Positions 7,054-14,402 of a stretch of DNA of 15,742 nucleotides are shown in pieces. The stretch is from NCBI GenBank assembly GCA_964564845.1, contig CAZMCN010000042.1:1-15742 (forward strand), given 5' to 3'. The position numbers and the translations under genes were made by a program. Positions within the stretch are counted from its first letter, which is position 1. Every line of letters starts with the position of its first letter. This DNA comes from CAYXPG01 sp964564845 (lineage in GTDB: Bacteria > Planctomycetota > Phycisphaerae > Sedimentisphaerales > Anaerobacaceae). Under the pieces are notes generated by a model. That model did not search any database, was not told where the DNA came from, and saw only the letters and a list, made by a program, of their open reading frames with translations.

Positions 7054-7071
7054 AGTTATCTCCGCTGAGAA

Positions 7072-8151
7072 TTAAACAAAGTCAAGATGCTCCTCGTCCG
7101 CCTCGAAATAGTCAAGCAGCATAACATTCTTGCCATCTGCGACGCAGTGGTGGCGGCATTCTTTACTTGGATTAAGGGTTAGAAGTTTTTGTTTGAGTTC
7201 GTCGCTGAACCAGAGTTCGGCAAAGCTCTTGTCCTTTATTGAGCCTAACAAACCGCTGCTTGTATATGCCTTGTCCTGACAGGTGTAAACGTTCTCATCT
7301 GCCGCAATGACAGTCAGGTATTGTGCAAAGGGACACCATTTGTATTGCCTTTCGAATCCTTCTTCGGCTGAGTCCGGCAGATGGAATTTGTCGATAATGG
7401 TGAAAGAATCATCAGCCAGGCTGCGAATGCCCTCGGCAATTTGGTCCTTGACAGACTGGTAAAACGGCTTCATATACTCGGCATTTCCCCGCCGCTTTGT
7501 ACTCACGACTGCACCGGAGGCCTTTACATGGTCTGCCCCAAGCTCCTTTGCCATTCTAAAAAAGTCCAGCACATCAGAACTGTTGTCTTTGGTAACTATC
7601 AAATTCAGCCCCAAAACACATTTGCGTCCCTCGACATCGGCAAAGTTTCGAATGTTCTCACAGACCCTGTCAAATTCTTCCAATGCGACACCTCGGTTTT
7701 TTGCATAAGTTTCCCTATCTGCCGCATCCATAGAGATGCGTACCCATACCGCACGACGTGCCAGAAGCTCCGCAACTTCGCCTTTGAGCAGCCCCCCGTG
7801 AGTCAGCATCGCAACTTTGATTCCAGCGTCCAGCAGTCCCTGTATGGTTTCAACTATATACCGATAGCATAATGGCTCTCCGCCGCCGGTAAGTGTTACC
7901 GCTTTTACGCCCATCTGTCCAAGGTCGGAGATTATCTCCTGCATTTTTTCACGAGGAATTTTGTCACGTTCGTTCATCCGTTCGCTTAGATACAACTGGT
8001 CATTTCGGTAGCAGCAGTAGTGGCAGCGGTGAGTGCAGGAATTGGTCGGTTTGAGACGTACGTGGATTGGCGCCGATAGCCGGCCGGCTTGTATGTCGTC
8101 CAGCTTGTCGTGATAGTGGAACATCTTACTGTTGCTATATACATTGCCCAT
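7072..8151 (-). CDS. Radical SAM protein with SPASM-type C-terminal cysteines
   Basis: A 359-residue protein. The radical SAM cluster motif CxxxCxxC is Cys39-Cys43-Cys46 (CTHRCHYC, followed by another Cys47), and the SAM-binding GGGEP is at 89-93. The C-terminal part has further cysteines at 273, 291, 332 and 336 (WCPF, YTCQDKAY, ECRHHC), the spacing expected of a SPASM-like or twitch extension that holds an auxiliary iron-sulfur cluster. Family members generate a 5'-deoxyadenosyl radical and often act on peptides or small sugar-like molecules. The substrate is not evident. The N-terminal style (FHYHDKLDDI then PIHVRLKPTNSC) recalls radical SAM enzymes found in surface-glycan clusters, by recollection only. 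ATG at 8151 lacks a clear ribosome binding site, and ATG at 8124 is possible. The upstream 160 bp are repeats, so this gene may start its own transcription unit with the methyltransferase. Confidence 0.86.
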   Translation of the reverse strand: MGNVYSNSKMFHYHDKLDDIQAGRLSAPIHVRLKPTNSCTHRCHYCCYRNDQLYLSERMNERDKIPREKMQEIISDLGQMGVKAVTLTGGGEPLCYRYIVETIQGLLDAGIKVAMLTHGGLLKGEVAELLARRAVWVRISMDAADRETYAKNRGVALEEFDRVCENIRNFADVEGRKCVLGLNLIVTKDNSSDVLDFFRMAKELGADHVKASGAVVSTKRRGNAEYMKPFYQSVKDQIAEGIRSLADDSFTIIDKFHLPDSAEEGFERQYKWCPFAQYLTVIAADENVYTCQDKAYTSSGLLGSIKDKSFAELWFSDELKQKLLTLNPSKECRHHCVADGKNVMLLDYFEADEEHLDFV

Positions 8152-8154
8152 ATG

Positions 8155-8311
8155 TAGATTTCGATTTATGATTGCCGATTTTCGATTATCGATTTCAAAT
8201 CGAAAAGAGCTTCTGTGGATATTATCGTCTCAAAACCTCACAAAAATGTCAAGTGGATTCTCGATTTACGGTTGCCGATATACGATTTCGAATCGGCAAT
8301 CAGAAGTCCCT
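8155..8311. repeat. Two AT-rich repeat units with internal hairpins
   Basis: Two related units start at 8161 (tcgatttatgattgccgatt) and 8261 (tcgatttacggttgccgata), exactly 100 bp apart. In the first, ttttcgatt (8179-8187) pairs with aatcgaaaa (8198-8206) around 10 nt. In the second, ttgccgat (8272-8279) pairs with atcggcaa (8292-8299). No gene is visible. The units fill the only sizeable gap between the two radical SAM genes that flank it. Confidence 0.65.
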
Positions 8312-9748
8312 TCAGCGATGCAGGGTGTTGCCGGGGCCGCCCAAACGCGAAATAATGCGCTTGAGGCACCCCAGCAAACTCTGCCATACCAAATGCAATC
8401 CTTCTCTTATGAGCGTGAACAACTGATAACGAGTTCTAATCTTTGTTATTTGTCTCAAGATATAAGACGGCCTGAGGTAGAACTTTCGCATAGCCAGATT
8501 TCTCATCTGCCGGACCTCTTCTCTGGGCAGGTTCGGCGATTCCCAGACAGGCCGATAGTCTGACTCGGCAATTTCCACACCTTCGTCGATTGCCCACTGC
8601 TTTTCTGTCACTTCATCTCGAAACGATGTGTTCCACGCAGGCCTTGCCACGTTAAAAGCAGCAATGTCCGGGTCAAGCGATATGCTAAAGTCCACCAGCT
8701 TTTTGAGCGAGTCCAAATCTTCTCCACTCAGTCCGATTATAAAGTGGGCCAGCGTTCTTAGACCAACCTTTTTGGCAAGAGCAAACGCCTCTTTGATTTG
8801 CTCGACATTGATTCCTTTATTATATTTTTCCAGAACATCTTCATTCGGCGTTTCAACGCCGAGCATTATAGTATGACAGCCGGCGTCCTTCATACTCCTA
8901 AAGAGCGGCTCATCAGCGGCGTCAACACGCATATCGCAAAGCCACGACCACCGACCGCCTGTGCTCTTCATTGCCCTGCATACTTCCAGGGCGTGCTCTT
9001 TCAACGTGCCGAAACTCGAATCCGCAAGCAGCAGCTCCCTTATCCCTAATGAACGTATGAACTTCAGCTCTTCGGCGACATTGTCAATGTTACGTCTCTT
9101 GAAGTCAATCCTCTCGAAATAGCAGAACTTGCAGCTAAACGGACAGCCGTAGTCGGTCATCAGCATAGTAAAAGGATGATACATAATATGGGGAAGATGA
9201 TACCGCCTCAGGTTGAGCAGGTTGTGTTGCGGAACAGGGATACTGAAAGTTTTTTCGGTAACAATAGCCGGCCTATCCTTGTCAAATCTCGTGAACAAAT
9301 TTTTCAGTCCCGCCTGCTTTTCTTCAGTGAGAAACTCAACCACCTCGCTGTCTGTAAAGTCGAGAATAACCGCATCAAGAAATGGATTTTCATCTATCAC
9401 CTTTTTCGCCTCGGCACGGGGATAGTCACCGGAGACCGCAAGCAGAGGCCCATAGTGCTGCTTGATTTCGGAAAGAAACGCCATATCCGACTTCCACGAA
9501 ACCGCCGCAACTACCGATATGACAATATCTGGTGCAAAATCGGCTATACGCTTATGTGCTTCCTCACCGCTTATCTCTTCAGCCATAGCATCCAGAATAC
9601 GCACGTCGAAGCCTTCTCTCAGAAAACCGCTAAGAACCAGAAGGTCCAACTGTGGCCAATAATATCTGCCCTTTGTAATATGACCACAGTAGTAGTCCCG
9701 TGAGACTCGCAGCTTGCAGGGGGGATTGAGTAACAGCACTTTCTTCAT
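8312..9748 (-). CDS. B12-binding-domain radical SAM protein with palindrome-derived C-terminal tail
   Basis: A 478-residue protein. Residues about 1-150 have the alternating strand/helix pattern of the cobalamin-binding fold of class B radical SAM enzymes (VLLLNPP at 4-10, LLVLSGFLREGFDVRILDA, then a later SGDYP loop). Cobalamin contact is inferred, because no DxHxxG motif is seen. The radical SAM motif is Cys202-Cys206-Cys209 (CPFSCKFC). Later landmarks are MLGVETPNEDVLEKYNKG and AHFIIGLSGE. Such enzymes often methylate unactivated carbons or rearrange carbon skeletons; the substrate is unknown. The last ~19 residues (from GCLKRIISRLGGPG) are encoded by a palindromic element and the DNA beyond it, so the ancestral protein probably ended just after HLVWQSL. 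ATG at 9748 overlaps the upstream stop as TGATG, implying translational coupling. A GTG one codon earlier is also in frame but is less likely. Confidence 0.87.
   Translation of the reverse strand: MKKVLLLNPPCKLRVSRDYYCGHITKGRYYWPQLDLLVLSGFLREGFDVRILDAMAEEISGEEAHKRIADFAPDIVISVVAAVSWKSDMAFLSEIKQHYGPLLAVSGDYPRAEAKKVIDENPFLDAVILDFTDSEVVEFLTEEKQAGLKNLFTRFDKDRPAIVTEKTFSIPVPQHNLLNLRRYHLPHIMYHPFTMLMTDYGCPFSCKFCYFERIDFKRRNIDNVAEELKFIRSLGIRELLLADSSFGTLKEHALEVCRAMKSTGGRWSWLCDMRVDAADEPLFRSMKDAGCHTIMLGVETPNEDVLEKYNKGINVEQIKEAFALAKKVGLRTLAHFIIGLSGEDLDSLKKLVDFSISLDPDIAAFNVARPAWNTSFRDEVTEKQWAIDEGVEIAESDYRPVWESPNLPREEVRQMRNLAMRKFYLRPSYILRQITKIRTRYQLFTLIREGLHLVWQSLLGCLKRIISRLGGPGNTLHR
8330..8373 (+). repeat. 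Palindromic element, copy C, at the 3' end of a radical SAM gene
   Basis: Left arm CCGGGGCCGCCCAAACGC (8331-8348), loop GAAATAAT (8349-8356) and right arm GCGCTTGAGGCACCCC (8357-8372) match copies A and B in layout and loop, but carry several arm mismatches, so this copy looks older. It lies inside the coding frame of the minus-strand radical SAM gene and supplies about 14 of its last codons. Confidence 0.8.
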
Positions 9749-10257
9749 CACGTTTTCTGTCCCATCAGTTTTTTCAGAAATGCGGCGATTCCTTCTGTAT
9801 CATTTTCCTCAGGACCCCAGTCGGCATATTCGGTGGCTTGGCCGTCCTGATTCGGCCCGCTCAACGTCTCCTGGTAAACGGCCGCTTCTGACCTGACAAC
9901 GGGCATATACCAACCGCCGGAAGACAGACGAAAGCAAAAGCTCTTACCACTGCTCGGCGACCCCATCTCAATTTTTCGCGTTACGTTGCCTGCCTGGTCA
10001 AAAATAAATACCGTCAATTCTCCTTCAATCATCTGGTAAGTCATTGACCGGCCCGGATGACGATGCGGCCGGGAATAATTGTCACGACAGGCGGCAATTA
10101 TCATCTCCTGCACAGCCGACTCGGGCGAATGATGCAGACAGAGTCTAAAACGCAGAAGCTTTGCTCGGCTGGCACGCTTCTTTAGAAACTCGACCATTTT
10201 CCGGTCAACTTCAATGAGTTCTTCGGTATTAAATATTGCCCCTTTTGCTTCGCGCAT
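9748..10257 (-). CDS. WbuC-family cupin-fold protein
   Basis: A 169-residue protein of the WbuC cupin type, which is found in O-antigen and other surface-glycan clusters; its biochemical role is not firmly known. The family signature is visible: RFRLCLHHSPESAVQEMIIA at about 36-55, then the metal-site motif PHRHPGRSMTYQMIEGELTV at about 64-83 with two histidines of the HxH type, then VFIFDQAGNVTRKIEMG. Residues about 111-150 (SGGWYMPVVRSEAAVYQETLSGP) complete the beta barrel. ATG at 10257 is preceded by AGAGG with a 4 nt spacer. It starts 17 nt after the aminotransferase stop and ends in a TGATG overlap with the next radical SAM gene. That context ties it to one operon with sugar-modifying enzymes, suggesting a role in the same pathway. 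Confidence 0.88.
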   Translation of the reverse strand: MREAKGAIFNTEELIEVDRKMVEFLKKRASRAKLLRFRLCLHHSPESAVQEMIIAACRDNYSRPHRHPGRSMTYQMIEGELTVFIFDQAGNVTRKIEMGSPSSGKSFCFRLSSGGWYMPVVRSEAAVYQETLSGPNQDGQATEYADWGPEENDTEGIAAFLKKLMGQKT

Positions 10258-10274
10258 CGTTCCTCTTAAAATAA

Positions 10275-11381
10275 TTACTTAATGGCTGTTTTTATTTCAC
10301 TTGAGATTTGTCGCAGGGCTTGGACTGCCCGGGCTAAGTTGTCCCCGCCTTGGTCAGGCCCGCTCGGCAGCGTCAGTCCCTTTTGAGCAAACATCTGGGC
10401 CGCAGGGAAATTGTCCGGATTTCCCAGATGCTTTGAATCACTCAGACACGGATTGAACGGCCTGGCTTCTATCCCGCGCTCACCAAGAAGTTCAATTACT
10501 TTCTCCCTCTCTGAACACAAAACCTGGCTCCACAGCGGAACTTCACCTTCGTCCACTCGTATTTCGAGCACCTTCAGATAGTCCAGCTCCTCAAGTTGTT
10601 CCTTGTAGAATTTATAAGTCTGTTTCACTGCAGCCAGTTTCTCAGGCAGCCTTCGGGCCTGGGCCAGTCCAATGCCGGCCAGCATATCGTTAAATCTGAG
10701 GTTAAAGCCGAAACCGTCAAAAACATTCTCCGGCACCGACAGCACACCCTGATTACGAAGTTTCAGCAGTTTCGTATATGATGCCTCGTCCCTGGTGGCC
10801 GCAAAACCACCCTCGCCTGTCGTAATCAGCTTGGCAATTGACATAGAGAATGTACCGAAGTCGGATTGTGTCCCGAGATAACCGTCTGAATTCCTTGAGC
10901 AAAACGCTTGTGCGCTATCTTCTATTACCTTTAACTCGTACTTTTTGGCCAGTGTTTTTATTGCATCAATGTCGCAGGCCGCACCATTGAGGTGTACAGG
11001 CAGAATCACTTTGGTTTTGTCTGTAATTGCGGCTTCGATTTGATTCACATCGATAAGTGGTCTGTCCGGCTGGACATCGACAAGTCTGACCTTTGCTCCT
11101 AAAAGAAGCGCCGAATGTGCAGTGGCGATATAGGTAATGGCCGGAACAATAACCTCGTCCCCCGGCCCGACACCGCAGGCCATTAGTGACATCGCCAGCG
11201 CCATACTGCCGTTGGTAGTTAGAACAACGTAAGGAACGTTCAGTATTCGGGCCAACTCATCCTCCAATTTTTTGCACACAGACCCCTGGTTAATATGGCG
11301 GCTGCGTATCGACTCTTCAACGCCTCGAATCTCCTCATCACCTAAATCCGTTTTCCACCAGCGGACTATATCATTGTCCAT
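10275..11381 (-). CDS. DegT/DnrJ/EryC1-family PLP aminotransferase
   Basis: A 368-residue protein matching the usual length of sugar aminotransferases of this family, which move an amino group, usually from glutamate, to a keto sugar carried on a nucleotide. Landmarks are TTNGSMALAM at 55-64 (phosphate-binding loop), GPGDEVIVPAITYIAT at 72-87, VIEDSAQAF at 152-160 with Asp155 contacting the pyridine nitrogen, and SIAKLITTGEGG at 181-192 with Lys184 as the probable PLP lysine. The later LRNQG and FNLRFNDMLAGIGLAQ segments are also typical. The exact sugar cannot be read from the sequence. The frame is open to 11438, but ATG at 11381 has GAAGGA at 11388-11393 with a 6 nt spacer, giving MDNDIVRWWKTDLG; the longer version would begin in repeat DNA. 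It is followed 17 nt later by the cupin gene. Confidence 0.92.
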   Translation of the reverse strand: MDNDIVRWWKTDLGDEEIRGVEESIRSRHINQGSVCKKLEDELARILNVPYVVLTTNGSMALAMSLMACGVGPGDEVIVPAITYIATAHSALLLGAKVRLVDVQPDRPLIDVNQIEAAITDKTKVILPVHLNGAACDIDAIKTLAKKYELKVIEDSAQAFCSRNSDGYLGTQSDFGTFSMSIAKLITTGEGGFAATRDEASYTKLLKLRNQGVLSVPENVFDGFGFNLRFNDMLAGIGLAQARRLPEKLAAVKQTYKFYKEQLEELDYLKVLEIRVDEGEVPLWSQVLCSEREKVIELLGERGIEARPFNPCLSDSKHLGNPDNFPAAQMFAQKGLTLPSGPDQGGDNLARAVQALRQISSEIKTAIK

Positions 11382-11387
11382 ATTACG

Positions 11388-11393
11388 TCCTTC
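11388..11393 (-). promoter_or_regulatory. Ribosome binding site fixing the aminotransferase start
   Basis: GAAGGA on the minus strand, 6 nt before ATG at 11381. It rules against the longer reading from 11438, whose extra 19 codons cross an AT-rich inverted repeat region. Confidence 0.7.
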
Positions 11394-11419
11394 AATCGCT
11401 AATAAGCGAAAAACATGAA

Positions 11420-11491
11420 GCGAAAAATGAAAAACCATAGCTTAAAATTCAAAACTCATCTAATTTTAAGCTTTACGCTATGATTTTTAGC
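11420..11491. repeat. Long imperfect AT-rich inverted repeat between operon genes
   Basis: Arms at 11420-11449 and 11462-11491, 30 nt each, face each other across 12 nt. The inner 11 bp (agcttaaaatt / aattttaagct) are perfect, and the outer parts share the aaaaat word with mismatches. Related words (tagcttttagcttt, gcgaaaaa) recur nearby. It fills the 136 bp gap between the radical SAM gene ending at 11518 and the aminotransferase start, and could form a weak hairpin in the transcript. Confidence 0.65.
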
Positions 11492-11517
11492 TTTTAGCTT
11501 TAAGTTTTCAACTTCTT

Positions 11518-12516
11518 CTATTTGCACTCATAGTCAGCCTCTCCGCATTCCTGCCTCCAGTCCACTCGGTCAAACCATACGGGACACCCGTCGCATATCA
11601 GTATCTCGGCTCGATGTCCCTGAAGGTGCATCTGCCGAATTCGCTTCAGTTTATCACCTTTCCAGATTTCTTCGATGCTCTGCTGCCGAACATTGCCTAA
11701 CGGTACGGAATTTGCAAAGTCGATACAGCAGAGATTTACATCTCCGTTGCTGTGGATGCCTAACGTGCTCCAGAGGGCAATACACGGAAAACGATTAATC
11801 AGTTTTCTGTCTTCGGGGACATCAATATCAATCGCCGAACCCCAGTTATGCGGCTGACGCACGATAACCTGGTCTATCTCGCTGACCATCGGCCTCCAGT
11901 GCTCCAGAAAAGTTTCGGCCTCGTCCCGGTTGATGTCCTGCAAAATCATTTGTATGCGAATCATAAGATTTGGTTTGAGCTTGTCCCTTAGACGAATAAA
12001 CTCTACTGTGTTCCGGTACACCGCTTCAAATTTCAATCCCCTGCGGATGGACTCGAACCTCTCAGGCACCATTGAATCGATTGTGATATATATCATATCC
12101 AGGCCCGCACGGATGAGCTCTTCAGCTCTTTCCGAGTACATCAGACTTGCATTCGAGTTCAAATAGCTCCTGCGAATGCCAATCTTTTTGAGTGCCTGAA
12201 TCTTATAAGCAAGGTCCGGGTCCAGCAGCGGCTCACAGTCAAGATAAAGCCCGACCCGCTCCATATGCTCGGCATACTGCGACAATTCCCGCACAATCTT
12301 CTCAAACAATTCGGCCGACATAAATTCCTTCTTTTTCTTCTTAAAGTCTATCCCACACATAATACAGCGCGCGTTGCACTGGTTGATTGTTTCGATATAT
12401 ACGTACTTTGGGAAAAGGAGCAGAACCTCTATTTTTTGCCCTAACGAGTTCTCCACGTATTGCAGGGCATCGGCTTCAGTTAAAGGCGGCTGGATACCGG
12501 ATTCATCACGCTGCAT
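11518..12516 (-). CDS. Radical SAM/SPASM-domain protein
   Basis: A 332-residue protein. The radical SAM cluster ligands are Cys47-Cys51-Cys54 (CNARCIMC). The usual GGEP SAM-binding motif is replaced by DCEP at 93-96 (LYLDCEPLLDP), an uncommon variant. The C-terminal SPASM-like part has Cys245 (RFPC), Cys263-Cys264 (NLCCID), Cys308 and Cys311 (ICDGC), plus the family-typical LGNVRQQSIEEIWKGDKLKR stretch, so an auxiliary iron-sulfur cluster is likely. The substrate is unknown; SPASM enzymes include peptide maturases and enzymes acting on sugars or lipids. ATG at 12516 has a full AAGGAGG at 12526-12532 with a 9 nt spacer, embedded in the last codons of the upstream gene, whose stop lies only 2 nt before this start. 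It is therefore co-translated with the B12-type radical SAM gene. Confidence 0.88.
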   Translation of the reverse strand: MQRDESGIQPPLTEADALQYVENSLGQKIEVLLLFPKYVYIETINQCNARCIMCGIDFKKKKKEFMSAELFEKIVRELSQYAEHMERVGLYLDCEPLLDPDLAYKIQALKKIGIRRSYLNSNASLMYSERAEELIRAGLDMIYITIDSMVPERFESIRRGLKFEAVYRNTVEFIRLRDKLKPNLMIRIQMILQDINRDEAETFLEHWRPMVSEIDQVIVRQPHNWGSAIDIDVPEDRKLINRFPCIALWSTLGIHSNGDVNLCCIDFANSVPLGNVRQQSIEEIWKGDKLKRIRQMHLQGHRAEILICDGCPVWFDRVDWRQECGEADYECK

Positions 12517-12518
12517 TT

Positions 12519-14402
12519 TTACTGCCCTCCTTTACTTTTTTGGTACTCTATATAACATTGTCCAATCTCCTCTTGGAGTGCGCCGATAGAATCGAATGTT
12601 TCCTGGGATGTTTGGGGAAAGTTTTCAAGAATATCAACGAGCTTAAAATCGGCAAACCGCTGACGCCAGTAATCGGTTTGGGAAAACTCCACCGCCTTGC
12701 TGCGGTACTCCTCAGCCCCGCGTCCATCACCTTTGATTTGATAGGCAAGGGCAAGAAAGAGACTCATATAAGGATTGGTTGGGTATGGAACCTGGGCCAT
12801 TTCGACCCACGCTATGAATTTCTCGGCATCTCCTTGCCGAGTCAGGTTCCGGTTATTGATATAATTACCTATGAGATTGAATGCGAACCAGATTTCTTTA
12901 ATCTGGTCGGCGTCGGGCACAGAATCCGGCTCAATGCGAAAAACATCCAGCCCCTTCAACGTTCCCTTATGAACGGATATTTCCAGCTTACGTGAGTGCC
13001 TGATGGGCAGGTAGTTGTGGGCTGTTGCGCCTTTCGATTCCATCTGCTCGTCAAAAACTTCCCCGTAGTCCTCAAACATCGAGGCGCCGCGAATCGCCTG
13101 ACAGGTCGAAACGCCGGACCAGTCCATTTGAAGTTCGATGATAAACAGGAAAGTTTCCATTATCTGAGAAAACTTTTCTTCCGGGAACCCTATCATAAAG
13201 AGCCCGACAACGAACATTTCAGGATAATTTTTGATAACGTTTGATACTCGCCGGAATGTCTCAAGTGTGGCTGGCTTGCGAATCTTCTTGAGCATCTCGG
13301 CGTTTCCCGTTTCTATCCCGATTCTAAAACCGATACAGCCTGAGTCTCGCATCGCTTCGAGCATCTGAGCATCCAGAGACCTCGCTATCAGCCCGTTGCT
13401 CGCAGACCACGTAACGTCCAGCTTCGCCTCGGTAATCCGCCTTAACAAATCCAGAAAGTTTTGCCGGTAAAACAATGGGTCGTCGTCCAGCCATTCAAAA
13501 TGTCGAACGCCTCGCTTGGTAACCAGATACTCGATTTCCTTAAATACGGAATCCACGGACTTCGTCCGCACACCTTTGCCCATAAACGACTGCACGGCGC
13601 AAAACCGGCAGGCCGCCCGGCAGCCGCGGGTCATCTGAATAGCTGCGAACGGCTCGCCGGACATTCGCACAAATGGATTCAATGAACCGTTCTGGTAGTA
13701 GTTCTCTATCTTCACAATAGAATAGCTGTCAATCATATCACTCTCGAAGTGAACAATGTCCCCCTCACCACCCGTTTCATACAGCGCCCCTTTGTGCTCA
13801 AAGCATATACCGTCGGTTGGCGATTGTCCGAAATTCTTCGATGTTATCTGGTCAAACAGATAGTTAATCTTGTTCTCCGCTTCTCTTTGCACCACAAAAT
13901 GACACAGCTTTTTATCGAGCAGCCGGGCGTATTCGTAGGTGGCGATAATCCCCCCCGTCAATACCACAGAGCGCTCTCGCTCTTGCAGAACTTCAAGCGT
14001 TTGCGTAAAAGGCCCAATGCTCGCATCGAACATACACGAAACGCCGACAATATATGGGGCAAATGAATCGAGAGTTTCTTCAAGGATACTAATCCACTGC
14101 TCGTAATCGAAATTTGTCTCTTCACGTGTCCTTTTTAACAATTGAAGGTTCAGGTCCAGTATTCTTATCTCTAAGCCCCTTGCTTTTAAGGCCTCATACA
14201 AACACTGTAAACCCGTTGGCGGAAAAGCGTAACAGCCCCCTCGCTTGGCTATTTCAGGGTTGAAACTTTCCAGAATCATCTGCGGAAGCTGCACAAACAG
14301 AACCTTCTCGTTCATCTCGTAATGAGATTTTAGAAACTCGCTGTATTCCGGCAGCATCACGCCTTCGACATCTTTTTTCAACGTTCTTTCCATTAATGTC
14401 AT
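12519..14402 (-). CDS. B12-binding-domain radical SAM protein with C-terminal helical extension
   Basis: A 627-residue protein. Residues about 32-185 resemble the cobalamin-binding Rossmann fold of class B radical SAM enzymes (KVLFVQLPQ, ARGLEIRILDLN, SVVLTGGIIATYEYARLL at about 145-162, then HFVVQREAENKI). The radical SAM motif is Cys261-Cys265-Cys268 (CRAACRFC), followed by FEWLDDDPLFYRQNF, FRIGIETGNAEML and VVGLFMIGFPEEKFSQ. The last ~120 residues are helical, and the stretch PYMSLFLALAYQIKGDGRGA resembles a TPR unit, so it may mediate protein contacts. The substrate is unknown; methylation or ring/carbon rearrangement is typical for the class. The frame is open to 14474, but ATG at 14402 overlaps the upstream stop as ATGA and has GGAG at 14407-14410, so I take that start. 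It lies directly upstream of the SPASM-type radical SAM gene. Confidence 0.88.
   Translation of the reverse strand: MTLMERTLKKDVEGVMLPEYSEFLKSHYEMNEKVLFVQLPQMILESFNPEIAKRGGCYAFPPTGLQCLYEALKARGLEIRILDLNLQLLKRTREETNFDYEQWISILEETLDSFAPYIVGVSCMFDASIGPFTQTLEVLQERERSVVLTGGIIATYEYARLLDKKLCHFVVQREAENKINYLFDQITSKNFGQSPTDGICFEHKGALYETGGEGDIVHFESDMIDSYSIVKIENYYQNGSLNPFVRMSGEPFAAIQMTRGCRAACRFCAVQSFMGKGVRTKSVDSVFKEIEYLVTKRGVRHFEWLDDDPLFYRQNFLDLLRRITEAKLDVTWSASNGLIARSLDAQMLEAMRDSGCIGFRIGIETGNAEMLKKIRKPATLETFRRVSNVIKNYPEMFVVGLFMIGFPEEKFSQIMETFLFIIELQMDWSGVSTCQAIRGASMFEDYGEVFDEQMESKGATAHNYLPIRHSRKLEISVHKGTLKGLDVFRIEPDSVPDADQIKEIWFAFNLIGNYINNRNLTRQGDAEKFIAWVEMAQVPYPTNPYMSLFLALAYQIKGDGRGAEEYRSKAVEFSQTDYWRQRFADFKLVDILENFPQTSQETFDSIGALQEEIGQCYIEYQKSKGGQ
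12526..12532 (-). promoter_or_regulatory. Consensus ribosome binding site inside the end of the upstream gene
   Basis: AAGGAGG on the minus strand, 9 nt before ATG at 12516. Its bases also encode the final Lys-Gly-Gly of the B12-type radical SAM protein, so the two genes are tightly coupled. Confidence 0.85.

Noticed and set aside
8161..8311. Possible CRISPR-like array or origin iterons
   Set aside because: Only two diverged units, no regular spacers, no cas or replication genes nearby.
9176..9703. 175-residue plus-strand open frame
   Set aside because: Antisense to the B12-type radical SAM gene, which has a clear CxxxCxxC motif; no domain in the antisense peptide.
11382..11438. Longer N-terminus for the aminotransferase (MVFHFSLHVFRLLAIEGRN)
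   Set aside because: It reads repeat DNA and is not family-like; GAAGGA precedes the ATG at 11381.
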